Shown here: piece by piece, positions 1 through 5,450 of the stretch | How the letters are laid out: each line of letters begins with the position of its first letter | How positions within the stretch are numbered: the first letter of the stretch is position 1 | Assembly (NCBI GenBank): GCA_016208645.1 | Contig: JACQXP010000070.1 | Span: 1 to 5,450 of the forward strand | Length of the DNA: 5,450 bases | DNA from: Candidatus Methylomirabilota bacterium | Lineage (GTDB): Bacteria > Methylomirabilota > Methylomirabilia > Methylomirabilales > 2-02-FULL-66-22 | Direction: 5' to 3' | Program-made: the position numbers and the translations under genes | The notes under the pieces: model-generated | What the model saw: the letters and a program-made list of their open reading frames with translations, nothing else | The model's database searches: none | Told to the model about the DNA's origin: nothing

Positions 1-431
1 GCGAGAATCACGTTTACCCATACCCCCATCCGCAGCATGGCCCTCACCGGCAGGATGAGCCATGCCAACTCCTGGCCCGCTGCCGACCAAGGGATCATGC
101 GGTAGCAGAACGCGCAGGCTGCTCCCAAGACGAGGTTGCTGACCGGCCCCGCCGCCGCGATCAGCATCATGTCGCGCCGGGGTCGCTTGAGGTATCGGTA
201 GTCCACCGGGACCGGCTTGGCCCAACCGAAATGAATCAAGAGGATTGCCAGCGTCCCGATGGGATCCAGGTGCGCCAGGGGATTCAATGTCAGGCGGCCC
301 TGGAGGCGTGCCGTGGGATCTCCCAGCCGGTTTGCCACCCAACCATGCGAAAACTCGTGAATCGTGAGGGCCAGGAGGAAGACGGGAACTTGGATCGCAA
401 GGTCTTGAATCGTGCCGGCGAGATCGAACAT
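1..431 (-). CDS. Site-2 protease-like M50 family membrane metallopeptidase (3' end outside window)
   Basis: The minus strand encodes 143 residues before the left edge cuts the gene. The start MFDLAGTIQD is followed by a hydrophobic helix carrying HEFSH, the HExxH zinc motif (H25, E26, H29). Other hallmarks of the short prokaryotic S2P-like subfamily follow: NPLAHLDPIG (50-59), GWAKPVPVD (69-77) and AAAGPVSN (92-99) at the start of another membrane helix. The last visible residues, WVNVIL, are where the family normally continues into an N-x-x-P-x-P-P-L-D-G block with the third zinc ligand, so the lost part probably holds it. The ATG at 431 is preceded by AGAAGGG about 6 nt upstream. Family members cut substrates within the membrane; the substrate here is unknown. 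The gene diverges from the toxin-antitoxin pair and has its own promoter candidate. The family call is secure, the role is inferred. Confidence 0.93.
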   Translation of the reverse strand, partial: MFDLAGTIQDLAIQVPVFLLALTIHEFSHGWVANRLGDPTARLQGRLTLNPLAHLDPIGTLAILLIHFGWAKPVPVDYRYLKRPRRDMMLIAAAGPVSNLVLGAACAFCYRMIPWSAAGQELAWLILPVRAMLRMGVWVNVIL

Positions 432-463
432 GAAGGCCCTTCTTGCCTGCGAGAGATTACGAA

Positions 464-492
464 ACCCTACCCGATCCCCCCCGGTTTGTCAA
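464..492 (-). promoter_or_regulatory. Candidate sigma70-type promoter of the M50 peptidase gene
   Basis: On the minus strand a perfect TTGACA (492 to 487) is followed by a 17-nt spacer rich in G and by TAGGGT (469 to 464) as a -10 box. Transcription would start near 457, giving a leader of about 25 nt before the ATG at 431. Box match and spacing are good for sigma70; there is no experimental support. Confidence 0.45.
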
Positions 493-498
493 TTCCAG

Positions 499-520
499 AC
501 TGACGCCCTGACTGACGCCC
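499..520. repeat. Short tandem direct repeat (12-base period)
   Basis: ACTGACGCCC occurs at 499-508 and again at 511-520, separated by TG. The pair lies just upstream of the M50 promoter candidate. It could be a tandem regulator half-site or chance; only two copies are present. Confidence 0.4.
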
Positions 521-651
521 GCACGCTGTGTTTTCGGAGCCAGAGATGGGCCAGCGAAGAGGATTCTCGGATGCACACTCTCCGTTCCAAGGGAACACCC
601 GGACGCTGCGTGAACAGAATGAATCCCTTCGCATTGCACTGGAGTCCGGGA

Positions 652-679
652 TTGACAAAGGCACTGGTATGTGTAATGT
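652..679 (+). promoter_or_regulatory. Candidate sigma70-type promoter of the vapBC pair
   Basis: A perfect TTGACA at 652-657 is followed, after 16 nt, by TAATGT at 674-679, which keeps the most conserved T, A and final T of the -10 consensus. The start would be near 685, leaving a leader of about 36 nt. The -10 box is partly inside the left arm of the inverted repeat at 670-696, as expected for an autoregulated toxin-antitoxin operon. Confidence 0.5.
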
Positions 680-696
680 TCATCTCGGCTTACACA
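670..696. promoter_or_regulatory. Perfect inverted repeat, candidate VapB operator
   Basis: TGTGTAA (670-676) and TTACACA (690-696) are exact reverse complements separated by 13 nt, so equivalent bases of the arms lie on a common dyad with the arms beginning 20 bases apart, about two helical turns. The element covers the candidate -10 box and start point and ends 25 nt before the antitoxin ATG. Antitoxins with ribbon-helix-helix domains typically bind such dyads and repress their own operon. Operator function is inferred from position and symmetry. Confidence 0.5.
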
Positions 697-721
697 CCTT
701 GGGGAGGAAGCGAGGGCAACC

Positions 722-970
722 ATGACTCGAGTGCAAGTGTTGCTGACGGAGGAACAGGACCGACGACTGGAGGGGCTGGCCCGTCGCCTGCGCGTCTCAA
801 AGGCCAAGTTGGTCCGTGAGGGCGTCGACTTCGTGCTCCAGCGGGAGCAGCATGGCGCAGGCGATCCGGTCCTGAGTTTGATCGCACAAGCCGGTCGAGC
901 CGGGCGAAGGGATATCTCGCGCCGCCATGATGCGTACCTGGCGGCTGCCGATCGGAGACGAGCCCGGTGA
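722..970 (+). CDS. vapB: VapB-like ribbon-helix-helix antitoxin
   Basis: An 82-residue protein. Residues 1-9 (MTRVQVLLT) form the DNA-binding beta strand of a CopG/ribbon-helix-helix fold. Two predicted helices follow: about 10-23 (rich in E, R and L) and about 26-41 (SKAKLVREGVDFVLQ). The C-terminal half keeps a pattern familiar from VapB antitoxins partnered with PIN toxins: DP at 48-49, then D64-x-S66-x-x-H69-D70-x-Y72-L73, which would wrap the toxin and block its active site. GAGGG at 712-716 lies 5 nt before the ATG, and a stronger purine stretch (GGGGAGG, 701-707) lies further up. The stop overlaps the toxin start by 4 bases (GTGA), so translation is probably coupled. Autoregulation through the inverted repeat at 670-696 is likely but inferred. 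Confidence 0.88.
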   Translation: MTRVQVLLTEEQDRRLEGLARRLRVSKAKLVREGVDFVLQREQHGAGDPVLSLIAQAGRAGRRDISRRHDAYLAAADRRRAR

Positions 971-1401
971 GTCTCGGGCGGGTGTTCGTGGACACGGGGG
1001 CGTGGTTCGCCATTCAGGTCACGGATGATGCCAACCACGAGGCGGCCCGTCTCGTGCTCCCGGCCGTGGTCCACGCCTGCCGCTCGCTCGTTACTTCGAA
1101 CCTGATCGTTGGCGAAACATACACGCTGTTACGGCTCAGCAGAGGGTACCGGGCGGCCAAGCGTTTCCTGGATACGCTGGGGCAGAGTGGAAAGTTGGAG
1201 CGCCTGTTCGTCACCGAGCATCTGGAACGGCAGGCCTATGAGATCCTGCATGGCTATGCCGATCACCCCTTCAGCTTTGTGGATGCCACCAGTTTCGCCT
1301 TGATGCGCCAACAGCGCATTCAGCACGCCTTCGCCTTCGATTCCCACTTCGCAACTGCCGGTTTCCTGAGAATCCCAGGAGACGTTCGGGTCTCCCCCTG
1401 A
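967..1401 (+). CDS. vapC: VapC-like PIN-domain toxin ribonuclease
   Basis: A 144-residue protein, a usual length for VapC toxins. The four acidic residues of a PIN nuclease are in place: D9 in VFVDTGAW, E50 in LIVGETYTLL, D106 in FSFVDATSFAL and D125 in AFAFDSHF. They coordinate Mg2+/Mn2+ for RNA cleavage, so the toxin looks catalytically intact. Known VapC enzymes often cut tRNA or rRNA; the target here cannot be read from sequence. The GTG start overlaps the antitoxin stop and has GGAG at 954-957, 9 nt upstream. A second in-frame GTG at 982 would remove five residues before the VFVDTG strand and is less likely. The pair converges on the tRNA nucleotidyltransferase gene, with only 66 nt between their stops. 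Confidence 0.9.
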   Translation: MSLGRVFVDTGAWFAIQVTDDANHEAARLVLPAVVHACRSLVTSNLIVGETYTLLRLSRGYRAAKRFLDTLGQSGKLERLFVTEHLERQAYEILHGYADHPFSFVDATSFALMRQQRIQHAFAFDSHFATAGFLRIPGDVRVSP

Positions 1402-1467
1402 ACCGGGCGACTGCCGATACGCCGGAACCGATCCTCACCGACAGCCCACTCGCCCAACCCGCTCACT

Positions 1468-4158
1468 TCAATCCCCGCGACCTGGCCCCTTCGGGACTTT
1501 CGAAGGGCCACTCTCCTTCTCTCCGGAGGAAAAGGTCCGGGCGAACCGCCGGTGCACGAATCGCAGCTCGTCGTCCCGGCTCTGGACGTGGCCGTCCAGC
1601 CGCGCGTACAGGAGCGAGTTCAGGATGTCCCGGTAGATGGGCCCCGGCCGGATGCCCAGCGCCCGCAGGTCGTCGCCGCGAAGGATCGGGCGCACCCGGC
1701 GCCCGGTGGTGAGGAAGTCGCCGATGGCCTTGCGCAGCTCGGTCCGCTCCATCCGGGCCATGAGGGTGAGCGTGACCTCCAGCGAGGCGTCCACCAGCCA
1801 CCGATAGCCCCGGCTGGGTGAAAGCTCCCGGGCCTGCTGGAATCGGCGGGCGAGGGCGCGGAGCCGCACCAGGGCGCGACTGATCGTGGCGGCGACGCGC
1901 GCCGGCGGGTTCAGCCGCCGCAGGATAGCCCGGACCTCGACGGATTTCCGCTCTCCCAGAAGCGCCAAAAGGTAGACGATCCAGGCGTCCGGTGACGGCT
2001 CCTGATACAGGAGGCCGTACCAGGTCAGGACCTCCCCGACGCGCTCGAACCGCCGCTCCATCCCCGGCTCCAGGTTCAGCCGGGGGTGGATGGCCCCCAG
2101 GACCCCCAACTGTTGCAGCCGCTGCAGGATCGCGAAGGGCCGGGCCTCCTGGAGGATCAGTTGCAGCTCGGTGGTAATGCGCGTGCCGGCCAGCTTCTCG
2201 AGGAGGCCCATCTGGACGGCATTCACCGCGAGCTGCTCCGCGTGCCGGCTCAGGTGGAAGCCGAAGCGCACCTCGAAGCGCGCCGCGCGCAGGATGCGCG
2301 TGGGATCCTCCACGAAGCTCAGGTTGTGAATGATCCGCAGCGTCTTGTCGCGGAGATCCTGCTGCCCGCCGAAGAAATCCAGGAGCTCGCCGTACCGGTC
2401 CCCGTTCAGGCACACGGCCAGCGTGTTGATGGTGAAGTCCCGGCGGTACAGGTCCATCTTGATGGAGCTGTGCTCCACCGTGGGAAGCGCCGCCGGGTAC
2501 TCGTAGTACTCGGTGCGGGCCGTGGCGACGTCCAGCTTGAAGCCGTCCGGCAGGGTCAGGACGGCGGTGCCGAAGGTCCGGTGGCTGGTGACCTTGCCCG
2601 CCACGTGGCGGGCCAGTGCCTCGGCGAAGGCGATCCCGTCCCCCTCGATCACCAGGTCCACGTCCAAGTTCTCGTGCCGGAGCAGGAGATCCCGGACGAA
2701 GCCGCCCACGGCGTAGGCATTGGCCCCGATCCCGTCCGCCACCGCGCCGGCCGATCGCAACAGCGATTGGATCCGGGGCGGCAGGCGGTTGGCCAGGAGC
2801 GACGCCACGTTCCGCGCCACCGGCTCGCCCAGCTCGCGCTCGTCGGTTGCGGGGAACGTCGGGCGCTTCAGCAGGTCCTGATAGGTGTAGCGCAAGAGGT
2901 CGGCCCGGGTCACCGCCCCCCGCAGGCGTCCCTCCTCCACCACGGGGAGGAAGCCCAGGCTCCGCTCGACCATCAGCCGCTGCACCTCGGAGAGCGAGGC
3001 GTCCGGCGCCACGCGCGGAAATTCGCCGGACATGTAATCGCGGACTGCTGCCTCGCCCAGGCCGTGGAAGATGCCCTTATCCACCACCTCGCGGGTGATC
3101 AGGCCGACCATCTCCCCCCGCCGCACGACCGGCAGGTGGGCCAGGTTGAACCGGTTCATGATCTCCGCGGCGCCGCGAAGCGTGAAGCGCTCGGGGATGG
3201 CCTTCACCGGCGCCGTCATGATGTCCCGGGCCTGCTTGAGCGGCCGGATCCGCTTCTTGAGTAGCTGGAGCAACCGCTCCTTCACCTGGAACAGGGTGAG
3301 GTCCTTCACCGTGGCCGAGGCCGCCGTCGCGTGCCCGCCCCCGCCGAAGGCGTCGGTGATCTGCCCCACGTCCACCGCCTCCAGGCGGCTGCGCGCCACC
3401 AGGTGGACCCGGTTGTCCATCCGGACCAGGGTGAAGAGGACGTTGATGTTCTCCATGTCCCGCAGCTTGTGGGTCAGCATGGCCAGATCGCCCACGTACC
3501 GGTCCAGGGAGGCGGTGCTGATGACGACCCGGACCCCGTTGATGGTATACGTCTCGGCCGATTTGATGAGCTCGTTGAGCAACCCCACCTGTTGGGCCGT
3601 GAGGTCCCGCCGGATGAAGTCGGACACCAGGCTCAGGTTCGCCCCGCGGGACAGACAATAGGCCGCAGCCTGCAAGTCCGCCTCGGTGGTGTTGGTGAAG
3701 GTGAGGAGGCCCGTCTCCTCGTAGATGCCCAGGGCGAACAGCGTGGCCTCCTGCGGCGTGAGGGGCAGGGCCTGCTCCCGCACGAGGTCCAAGAGGATGG
3801 TGGTGGTGGCCCCGACCTCGCGCAGGACCGTGAGGCTCCCCGCGATGTCCTTGGGGTGGGCGGGGTGGTGGTCGTAGATGTGGATCTCCAGGCCGGGGCG
3901 TCCCACGATCTCCCGGAGGGGGCCGATCCGGGTGATCCGCTTGACGTCCACCAGGATCAGGCGGGTGACCCCGCCCAGGGGAAATCCCTTGAGGCGCTCT
4001 GCCTGGAGGGGGAAGCGGGTCTCGCGCAGGAACTCACGAACGTTCCGTTCCTGCGACCCGGGGAAGAGCAGGCGGGCCTTGGGATAGAGCTTGGACGCCG
4101 CCACCATGGAGGCCAGGGCGTCGAAATCGGCGTGGACGTGGGTGCTGATGAGTTCCAT
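1468..4158 (-). CDS. DHH/DHHA1-CBS-CBS-tRNA nucleotidyltransferase (CCA-, CC- or A-adding) fusion
   Basis: This 896-residue multidomain enzyme has, in order: (1) a DHH phosphoesterase, residues about 1-160, with D11-F-D13, D71 in LILVDV, D96-H97-H98 and GIYEETG (144-150); (2) a DHHA1 domain ending in DAFGGGGHATAAS (269-281); (3) two CBS domains, about 312-365 and 374-430; (4) a class II nucleotidyltransferase head with GGFVRD (485-490), metal-binding D499-V-D501, RRDFTIN (572-578) and EDPTRILRAARF (617-628), where E617-D618-x-x-R621 matches the nucleotide-selecting motif; (5) helical neck, body and tail to the end. The last part adds or repairs the tRNA 3' CCA, or part of it. The DHH part resembles nanoRNase/oligonucleotide phosphodiesterases, and CBS pairs commonly sense adenine nucleotides. 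The ATG at 4158 was chosen because GGGGAG lies 8 nt upstream and the DHH domain begins at once; the frame stays open upstream, but that stretch overlaps YihY. Whether it adds CCA, CC or A is not decidable here. Confidence 0.93.
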   Translation of the reverse strand: MELISTHVHADFDALASMVAASKLYPKARLLFPGSQERNVREFLRETRFPLQAERLKGFPLGGVTRLILVDVKRITRIGPLREIVGRPGLEIHIYDHHPAHPKDIAGSLTVLREVGATTTILLDLVREQALPLTPQEATLFALGIYEETGLLTFTNTTEADLQAAAYCLSRGANLSLVSDFIRRDLTAQQVGLLNELIKSAETYTINGVRVVISTASLDRYVGDLAMLTHKLRDMENINVLFTLVRMDNRVHLVARSRLEAVDVGQITDAFGGGGHATAASATVKDLTLFQVKERLLQLLKKRIRPLKQARDIMTAPVKAIPERFTLRGAAEIMNRFNLAHLPVVRRGEMVGLITREVVDKGIFHGLGEAAVRDYMSGEFPRVAPDASLSEVQRLMVERSLGFLPVVEEGRLRGAVTRADLLRYTYQDLLKRPTFPATDERELGEPVARNVASLLANRLPPRIQSLLRSAGAVADGIGANAYAVGGFVRDLLLRHENLDVDLVIEGDGIAFAEALARHVAGKVTSHRTFGTAVLTLPDGFKLDVATARTEYYEYPAALPTVEHSSIKMDLYRRDFTINTLAVCLNGDRYGELLDFFGGQQDLRDKTLRIIHNLSFVEDPTRILRAARFEVRFGFHLSRHAEQLAVNAVQMGLLEKLAGTRITTELQLILQEARPFAILQRLQQLGVLGAIHPRLNLEPGMERRFERVGEVLTWYGLLYQEPSPDAWIVYLLALLGERKSVEVRAILRRLNPPARVAATISRALVRLRALARRFQQARELSPSRGYRWLVDASLEVTLTLMARMERTELRKAIGDFLTTGRRVRPILRGDDLRALGIRPGPIYRDILNSLLYARLDGHVQSRDDELRFVHRRFARTFSSGEKESGPSKVPKGPGRGD
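1483..1510. repeat. Inverted repeat with one bulged base, possible weak terminator for vapBC
   Basis: TGGCCCCTTCG (1483-1493) and CGAAGGGCCA (1501-1510) pair over 10 bp with a single bulged C and a 7-nt loop. On the plus strand it lies about 80 nt past the vapC stop and is followed by a CT-rich stretch, without a clean T run. On the minus strand it lies inside the last codons of the tRNA nucleotidyltransferase gene. It may end plus-strand transcripts or be a coding-sequence coincidence. Confidence 0.3.
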
Positions 4159-4223
4159 TGCTGATGCTCCCCGGCAATCCTGGGCGGGGCCCAAACTATC
4201 CCCGATGTATCCCCGGCCGGAGA

Positions 4224-5088
4224 TCAGTCGCGGGGTTTCTGGGTGTGGCCCCCCCGGTCCAGGATGTCGGCCAGCATCCCACCGAACAGCAGGATGATGG
4301 CCGTGTAGAAGATCCAGAGGACCAGGCCGATGAACCCGCCCAGAATCCCGTAAAACAGATTGTAGCGGGCGTAGTGTGTCAGGTACCAGTTGAAGACCAC
4401 CTTGGCCTGGTGCCACAGGACCGCCGCCACGGTGGCGCCGGCGATGGCCGCGGGCCAGCGGATGTCCCGCACCGGCGCGACCCGGTACACGATGGTGAGC
4501 AGGATCCCCATGAGGACCGAGGTGAAGTAGCGCGGGAAGCTCGGGTCGGTGAGGAAGGCGGGAAGCCTGAGGCGCACCCCCGCCAGATCCTCGATGTTGG
4601 GCCAGGCCGCCAGGACCCACCCCCCCATCAACGTGAGGAGCAAGAGGAAGCCGGCGGTGCACATCAAGACCAGCGCCACCAGCTTTCGCCGCAGGTACGA
4701 ACGCGTCTCCCGGCCGCCGGTCAGCGCCGTGAGCGAGGCGGCAATGATCTCGAAGACCCCCATGGACACCCAGACCAGGAAGGCGACCCCCAGCCCGCCG
4801 GTGACGTGGCGGCTCTGGATCAACGTCCGGAGAAATGCCTCCACGTCCCGCCCGGTGGCCCGGGGAATCATCCGGCGTGCCGCGGTCATCACCTCGTCCA
4901 CGGCCCGATCGGAGGATCCCAGCAGGTACCCGATGGCCGAGGTGCCCAGCAGCATGAGCGGGATGACGGCCAGCAGCCAGTAGAAGGCGATGGCCGCCGC
5001 CATCATCATCAATCATCAGGTCGTGCTCTCTGAGCCGGCGGATGATCTCGCCACTGACGCGCCGCAGCCATCCCCGCCTGGATGCCAT
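4224..5088 (-). CDS. YihY/BrkB family inner-membrane protein, frame broken by one extra base near the 5' end
   Basis: Recognised as YihY/BrkB by its hydrophobic helices and C-terminal signature: FNWYLTHYARYN, FYGILGGFIGLVLWIFYTA and LLFGGMLADIL. About six membrane segments are visible, starting with AAAIAFYWLLAVIPLMLL. The intact frame runs from 5012 to the stop at 4224 (262 codons from a TTG). The family usually has a basic, amphipathic cytoplasmic segment first, and exactly such a segment, MASRRGWLRR followed by VSGEIIRRLREHDLM, is encoded upstream in another frame from the ATG at 5088. That ATG has a strong GGAGGGG at 5099-5093. Removing one base in the CAT run at 5001-5018 joins both parts into a 287-residue protein of normal family length. 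So the gene is frameshifted, the base is a sequencing or assembly error, or translation starts late. Family function is poorly defined; it was once wrongly named ribonuclease BN. It lies 65 nt upstream of the tRNA nucleotidyltransferase gene and is probably co-transcribed with it. Confidence 0.85.
5001..5018. repeat. Imperfect CAT-triplet run with one extra A, site of the YihY frame break
   Basis: The plus strand reads CATCATCATCAATCATCA. Dropping one A of the pair at 5011-5012 makes a perfect triplet run, read as a row of ATG codons on the minus strand, and fuses the two YihY frames. The extra base is seen directly; its origin (mutation or read error) is not. Confidence 0.75.
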
Positions 5089-5092
5089 CCGT

Positions 5093-5099
5093 CCCCTCC
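5093..5099 (-). promoter_or_regulatory. Strong ribosome binding site deciding the YihY start at 5088
   Basis: On the minus strand GGAGGGG (5099 to 5093) lies 4 nt before the ATG at 5088, or 6 nt when only GGAGG is counted. It is far better than anything before the TTG/ATG cluster at 5012-5003, which has only GAGAG about 13 nt away. It supports the upstream start and therefore the frameshift reading. Confidence 0.65.
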
Positions 5100-5118
5100 G
5101 GGTTCTGATCCAGCCGAT

Positions 5119-5147
5119 ACCATAAACGGCTTCGCGGCCCGCGGCAA
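5119..5147 (-). promoter_or_regulatory. Candidate sigma70-type promoter of yihY and the tRNA nucleotidyltransferase gene
   Basis: On the minus strand TTGCCG (5147 to 5142), a 17-nt spacer and TATGGT (5124 to 5119) form a good -35/-10 pair. The start would be near 5112, about 24 nt before the ATG at 5088. No other promoter is obvious in the 65-nt gap before the tRNA nucleotidyltransferase gene, so this one may serve both genes. Confidence 0.45.
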
Positions 5148-5166
5148 GCAAAAGGCGGAACAGGCA

Positions 5167-5207
5167 CACGGGTGGATCGTCCGGAGCCCCGTGCTGGATC
5201 ACCCGTG
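5167..5207. repeat. Inverted repeat in the divergent yihY/lapA promoter region
   Basis: CACGGGTG (5167-5174) and CACCCGTG (5200-5207) are exact reverse complements separated by 25 nt. A further CCCGTG at 5188-5193 can pair with the same left arm, so two alternative pairings exist. The element lies between the two divergent promoter candidates and could be a regulator site; no known regulator motif is recognised. Confidence 0.35.
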
Positions 5208-5227
5208 AGGAGAAATCCCGGCTTTGC

Positions 5228-5256
5228 TTGCCTGGCTCTCCCGCCTGTGTTAGCGT
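5228..5256 (+). promoter_or_regulatory. Candidate promoter of the LapA-domain gene
   Basis: TTGCCT (5228-5233), a 17-nt spacer and TAGCGT (5251-5256) form a -35/-10 pair, and TG at 5248-5249 gives an extended -10 (TGTTAGCGT). The start would be near 5263, about 27 nt before the ATG at 5290. Confidence 0.4.
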
Positions 5257-5289
5257 ACCCGCGGAAGAGGCATTTTCGGGGGGTCGTTC

Positions 5290-5450
5290 ATGGGGCAGGC
5301 GGCGCTGATCCTTTCCCTGATCCTGGCCATCGCGGTGGCGGCGTTCGCCATCCAGAATGCCGGACCCGTCACCCTCCGGTTCGGGTTCTGGTCGGTCGAG
5401 ACGTCGCTCGTCGTGGTGATCCTGGTCGCCACGGCCGCCGGGGCCGCCCT
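5290..5450 (+). CDS. LapA-domain (DUF1049) small membrane protein, 3' end outside window
   Basis: Fifty-three complete codons are visible before the right edge. The product begins MGQAALILSLILAIAVAAFA, a first membrane helix, then QNAGPVTLRFGFW, matching the QN-x-x-x-V-x-x-x-F signature of LapA/DUF1049 proteins, and then a second hydrophobic stretch (TSLVVVILVATAAGAAL). Family members are small two-helix inner-membrane proteins. In Escherichia coli LapA works with LapB in lipopolysaccharide assembly control, but many distant members have no tested role. GGGGGG at 5278-5283 lies 6 nt before the ATG. The gene diverges from yihY. The family call is good, the function is inferred only by family. 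Confidence 0.82.
   Translation, partial: MGQAALILSLILAIAVAAFAIQNAGPVTLRFGFWSVETSLVVVILVATAAGAA

Noticed and set aside
412..819. Plus-strand open frame (135 codons) running into vapB in another frame
   Set aside because: It starts antisense to the M50 gene, crosses the promoter region and overlaps vapB out of frame. The product has no family resemblance.
457..1074. Minus-strand open frame (205 codons) covering the intergenic region and vapB
   Set aside because: It is antisense to the vapBC pair, has no recognisable motif and no good ribosome binding site that I can see.
2086..3264. Long plus-strand open frame (392 codons) inside the tRNA nucleotidyltransferase gene
   Set aside because: It is antisense to well-conserved domains and encodes a biased, repetitive composition (E, R, H, Q, V, G) without a recognisable fold. 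It is a typical mirror frame of a GC-rich gene.
3331..4164. Plus-strand open frame (277 codons) antisense to the DHH and DHHA1 domains
   Set aside because: Same shadow behaviour; every conserved motif in this interval is on the minus strand.
4159..4223. Possible terminator between yihY and the tRNA nucleotidyltransferase gene
   Set aside because: Only a 5-bp TGGGC/GCCCA stem with a 3-nt loop and no T run is present, plus two CGGGGATA copies. This is too weak to separate two co-directional genes.
5001..5018. Phase-variation switch by triplet repeat length
   Set aside because: Gain or loss of whole CAT units would not change frame, and the run is short. Only the single extra base matters.
4158..5033. 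Plus-strand open frame (291 codons) antisense to yihY
   Set aside because: The composition is charged and proline-rich with no motif, while the minus strand gives clear membrane helices of a known family.
1..5450. CRISPR array, tRNA, rRNA or insertion sequence
   Set aside because: No regularly spaced repeats, no cloverleaf-like segment with a T-arm consensus, no conserved rRNA stretches and no transposase-like product were seen on either strand.

Overview
This is a GC-rich bacterial chromosomal window. It carries six protein-coding genes, two of them cut by the window edges. Gene content suggests a deep-branching, high-GC soil or sediment lineage; NC10/Methylomirabilota, Rokubacteria or former Deltaproteobacteria are plausible. 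The strongest hint is the very large DHH-CBS-CBS-tRNA nucleotidyltransferase fusion, which I associate with Aquificae, Nitrospirae, Deltaproteobacteria and NC10-type genomes. Nothing in the sequence fixes the taxon.

Layout, left to right. Positions 1-431 (minus) hold the N-terminal 143 residues of an M50/site-2-protease-like membrane metallopeptidase, cut at the left edge and with its own candidate sigma70-type promoter. Positions 432-721 form a divergent intergenic region, with a perfect TTGACA -35 box and a 7-bp perfect inverted repeat (TGTGTAA-N13-TTACACA) in front of the next unit. Positions 722-1401 (plus) are a compact type II toxin-antitoxin pair: a ribbon-helix-helix VapB-like antitoxin overlapping a PIN-domain VapC-like toxin by 4 bases. 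Positions 1468-4158 (minus) encode the 896-residue DHH/DHHA1-CBS-CBS-tRNA nucleotidyltransferase fusion. Positions 4224-5088 (minus) encode a YihY/BrkB-family inner-membrane protein whose reading frame is broken near its 5' end by one extra base in a CAT-triplet run. Positions 5089-5289 are a second divergent promoter region. Positions 5290-5450 (plus) begin a LapA-domain (DUF1049) membrane protein that runs off the right edge.

How the genes may work together. YihY and the tRNA nucleotidyltransferase fusion are 65 nt apart on one strand and are probably co-transcribed. The fusion protein likely combines tRNA 3'-end CCA maintenance with a DHH phosphoesterase (nanoRNase-like) domain and an adenine-nucleotide-sensing CBS pair. 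In relatives, as I recall, the M50 gene tends to follow this fusion gene directly on the same strand. Here the vapBC pair sits between them in the opposite orientation, which looks like an inserted toxin-antitoxin module.

No CRISPR array, tRNA, rRNA or insertion sequence was seen. I do not see a convincing wholly new system. The items most worth a second look are the YihY frame break, the vapBC operator candidate and its placement, and the domain fusion.
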